From Absidia repens (taxonomy: Eukaryota > Mucoromycota > Mucoromycetes > Mucorales > Cunninghamellaceae), in NCBI GenBank assembly GCA_002105175.1, contig MCGE01000005.1, positions 372,001-436,000 of the forward strand: a stretch of DNA of 64,000 nucleotides, read 5' to 3'. This document shows positions 60,834 to 64,000 of this stretch, piece after piece; position 1 is the first letter of the stretch; each line of letters opens with the position of its first letter. Under the pieces are notes generated by a model. The model was given only the letters and a program-made list of their open reading frames with translations, was not told the origin of the DNA and did no database searches. Position numbers and translations under genes: made by a program.

Positions 60834-63800
60834 CTATTCACAGTGTTCATATTGTCCACATTCTGTCAGCCGTACAAATCCCCTACAAAAAATATTGTAA
60901 TGTATAAGTCAAAATTCTAAGTGATGACTGGATAGTTCTTGGCCTTCATTCTCTCCAACCATTCCCCATTATCATTACTATAAATTACCTTTGAACGAGA
61001 TCATCGAGTTGAGACGTGATAAGGTCAGACTATATAAAATATAAAAAATCATTTAGTAAAGAAGATTTTTTCAGTCAACACAGTTGGGTTTTTTTATTTT
61101 ATTTTTATCTTACGTCGAAAGAAGAGCCTTTTTGATCCGTTTTGTTCGTTGAAATGACCAACGCCTGAAGTTCGTCCATAGATAAGCGTCGATGATGTTT
61201 CAAGGCCCTCATGATCGAAGCTTGGGCCTATTCACAATATATACATAAAAATAAATAATAAAAACGACAATCAGCAAAGTATATTCTTTTGCGGTTTACC
61301 ATTACCTTTTCTTTCTGGGTGAATAACGACTGTTTGCTGATGTTTTTCAAAGTCGATGATGTAAGTTCTGTCGATATATTCTGTATTTCAATGAGCTGCT
61401 GTGTAGTGTGATATAATGTATTGTAACTGAAAAGATCATTGGCGACAAGCTTCTGAGTTTTTGAGGTTTGTTTTCGATGCGGATGTTGTTGTTTGATTAA
61501 TAACGGCGTTTCTTGACAAGACAATCGCTTTAATGATTTTTTAATGTGCTTTTCATCTAGATAAAGTGCGTTAATGATGACAAGAAAGTATAACCCTGTC
61601 CTCCTAGAGATATACCTATAAAAAGCGTTTTTACCTATTCCGGTCTGCTGACAAATTTCTTTGACAGACAAAGACTGTATGCCAGTGTCGTTGAATAAAA
61701 GAAGAATCAATGCTTGATTCTGCGTGGTGACAAGTTGTATACTACATTTCGGGTATGTTGCTTCAATAACGCAGGTACCAAGTGAGGACACCCAATTTAA
61801 TTGACGACGCGGGTTTTCTTGTTGATGAAATTTTTGGTATAGTTGTTGATTCTTCAGCAGCTATAAACGGTAGAGCATCAAGATGTTAATGTTGTCATCG
61901 CCCACTTTTCACGTTTTTCACCTCCACGCTCCCATTAATTTTACCTGTAGCGGTAGTTTTATATTTTGTGTCCATGGGCGAAGTGACCAAGAAGCACTTG
62001 TTAAAACACTGACATTCATATCGATTTGATTCCCAGATCCTACTGATTCGAGTCGTTTCATTTCCTATAAAACAGATAAAAATATAAATGACAGCTATAT
62101 AAATATATAATAATATATAACAAACTACCTTGAAGCGGCTGGCTTGTTTTTGAGATGTTTTTATATCGTTGATCATCACTTCGATATCTTCAATGAATAT
62201 TGCGCCACATTCTAAATAAAAAAAAAGGGGGGAGGGGAATAGGAATCAAGTAAAACGGTAGTGATTTATAATTTTTCCTTACGAATATATTGACTTACCT
62301 GCTTTGAGTCGTTTAGCCATGCAAATGTCTTTTTTGACAGTATTTGGGTCTTGATTATGTAGTAAACGTCTAGCCAAATCAGTTTGATAGTGGCATTTGA
62401 ATATATCCTCCGCTACATCAAAAATAAAATCAAGGAGTTAAAGCACGTTCACATGAGGTAAAGTCCTGTTTTCCATATTTAGTATATACCCTGTAAGGTT
62501 CGTATAAGTCCAATACCATCATCCAGTGATTGGTTAACGGAGGGAGTGAAAGGCTAATGTAGGAAATTGAAAGGGATGTTAATGTTAATGCTATGCTATG
62601 AAGTTTTTCTTTCGTTCTTACCCACGGCGATTCCAATTGATGATCTAGATAGCAAGCAATGTGTTGAGCAGATGAAGCTTGATAGAGATTGATGGCCACT
62701 TCAAAGCTGTCCTTCATCGTACGCTGAAAAGCAGTATCTTCGCAAAAACATTCCTGATAAATAGAATTCATCCTTGATTTCAATTGGAGTAGAGAGGTCA
62801 CAAAAAGCATAGACCTGGATTTACTATCGGGAGACCGGTCATAGGAATCTTTTGCCGTCGTAAATATAAAATAAAATATATTGTGAGTTGACCTGAGTCT
62901 TTCCTTATGTCTTATCTAAAAGTACATACCTGGGTCAGTGATTATGTGTTCCTGGCAGAGCTTTTCGCATTTGTCCTTAAAAAAAAAGTTAGCACATATA
63001 TATATAGCTCAGTTTTGTTCCCAGTAGATTACCTTTATGTATTGTCCAAAGGCTGACTGTATTTGATCAATTTCATTGTAACGGGAGACAATTTTATATA
63101 GCGCTTGCAAAAGCACATCCTGCCTCAGTTCTATCAGATAGTCGAAACCTGGTAATTGTAATGAGGTTTGTGAGCAATAACGAATATTTGTTATTATTTT
63201 TATTACCTTTTCTACTATATCACCCATATCCTTAAGTAAAAGTTCATCAACGGCAATATCAGTAGGTTGCACAGCAGTCTTGAATAGAAATCTTCGGTAT
63301 TCACTTTTCGAGATGGGTTCAGATAATATCAAACTGATTGCATATCCAATATAATTTTCTATCGTCAGAGTACGCCTACCATCAGAGGATCGATCGCAAT
63401 AAAATCGCTTTGTTGTTCTGATAAGTTCATGTTCAAAGTAAGGTATATATACAGGTAAATCTTCATACATCAGCCTCAACGCAGACAGGATGAGTTCGCT
63501 ATTGGTAGGGGCTTTACACCTAGACACGCAAAAAAAAGTCAGTGACATCAAATCAATTTTATTTTCATTTTGTGTTTTAAACTTACCTTTCGCACTTTAT
63601 CAAGTAAATAATATTTAAAACCATTCGCGTCTTGATTTTTATGTTTTGCGATAGCATATCGCAAGTGACTTGTTTTCCAAGATGCCTACAAAAACTGTAG
63701 TTAATATTTTATATCTTCCACCATTCCAACCCCAGTAAATAAGTCATCTTACAAAAAAGAGCTTGATTGTGTTTTCTTGATGATATAATAGTGGTTGACT

Positions 63801-63981
63801 TCGCTGTATACATCATTGATTTTTGTCTGAAGAAGTTAATAATAAAGCAAAAGTAGTAGAGGTTAATATTGACCATTCATAGATGACATATATTGTCTTC
63901 TATCTTATTTACCAATATCTTCTGATAGTTATTCCATTCCGATAGCCACTCTGACAGAAAGTCGACCTTTGTTGATGCCAT
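60834..63981 (-). CDS. Divergent cullin-family protein
   Basis: Scaffold of a cullin-RING ubiquitin ligase. Fifteen exons: 63913-63981, 63753-63825, 63587-63685, 63033-63519, 62930-62975, 62622-62848, 62490-62553, 62299-62412, 62129-62211, 61945-62064, 61635-61860, 61306-61556, 61114-61227, 60989-61029 and 60834-60882. Size is about 687 residues, rather short. Cullin repeats: IKIKTRMVLNIIYLIKCER, VYIPYFEHELIRTTKRFYCD, FQRTMKDSFEVAINLYQASS. Cullin-homology domain: AEDIFKCHYQTDLARRLLHN, LNWVSSLGTCVIEATYP, LILLLFNDTGIQSLSVKEIC. The neddylation region is AQASIMRALKHHRRLSMDEL, with Lys at the expected NEDD8 site. The tail ends QYEHCE rather than the usual YxYxA, so the subtype is unclear. The exon 2 to exon 3 junction is one base out of phase, at a T6 run (63753-63758). 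Confidence 0.85.
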
Positions 63982-64000
63982 TCTAGAATAATAATAGTAA
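63982..64000 (-). other. Window edge just upstream of the cullin start
   Basis: The cullin promoter lies outside the window. Only 19 bases of leader are present. Confidence 0.6.

Overview
This window looks like nuclear DNA of a filamentous fungus, most likely an early-diverging one (Mucoromycota). The evidence is: AT-rich sequence; many short GT-AG introns (roughly 45-150 nt) with tag/cag acceptors; many long poly-A/poly-T tracts; conserved eukaryotic chromatin, ER and Golgi proteins; and a fungal gene set (class III GH18 chitinase, Gti1/Pac2 WOPR regulator, F-box, BAG, alkaline ceramidase, Doa10, Osh-type ORP, membrane-anchored GH9 glucanase). The genus cannot be fixed from the sequence alone. 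Exon models below were assembled by hand and checked for reading phase at every junction.

Layout. 1-1912: repeats, including a complete 924-bp element with terminal inverted repeats. 1913-3865 (-): secreted chitinase. 5439-7548 (-): FACT subunit Pob3. 7852-10829 (-): DUF1399/GRDP-like protein. 10830-12892: decayed repeats. 12893-13681 (+): F-box protein. 14045-15649 (+): BAG-domain co-chaperone. 17495-18511 (-): WOPR transcription factor. 19773-21184 (-): alkaline ceramidase. 21462-22372 (-): alpha/beta-hydrolase-like protein. 22373-26113: repeat-rich. 26114-27970 (+): LARGE-like GT49 glycosyltransferase. 28578-28984 (+): small basic protein. 30095-31446 (-): Gis2/CNBP-type protein with seven zinc knuckles. 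31627-35826 (-): FACT subunit Spt16. 36301-37903 (+): Osh-type oxysterol-binding protein with a frame break. 37904-43394: repeat-rich, with a complete 1,905-bp element. 43395-45495 (+): GH9 glucanase with a C-terminal membrane anchor. 45496-47847: repeats. 47848-48282 (-): small WWE-like protein. 48916-54007 (-): Doa10/SSM4 ER ubiquitin ligase with two frame breaks. 54008-60833: repeats, with a third complete element of 1,758 bp. 60834-63981 (-): divergent cullin with one probable frame break.

How the genes relate. Both FACT histone-chaperone subunits lie on the same strand about 24 kb apart. F-box, cullin and Doa10 genes put three ubiquitin-ligase components in one window, though nothing shows they act together. 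The chitinase and GH9 enzyme both target beta-1,4-linked polysaccharide, outside the cell or at its surface. No clearly new gene system was found. The most notable signals are a modular TA-flanked transposon family with three differently deleted copies, a roughly 100-bp core shared by many otherwise different repeats, and several single-base frame breaks in otherwise intact conserved genes.
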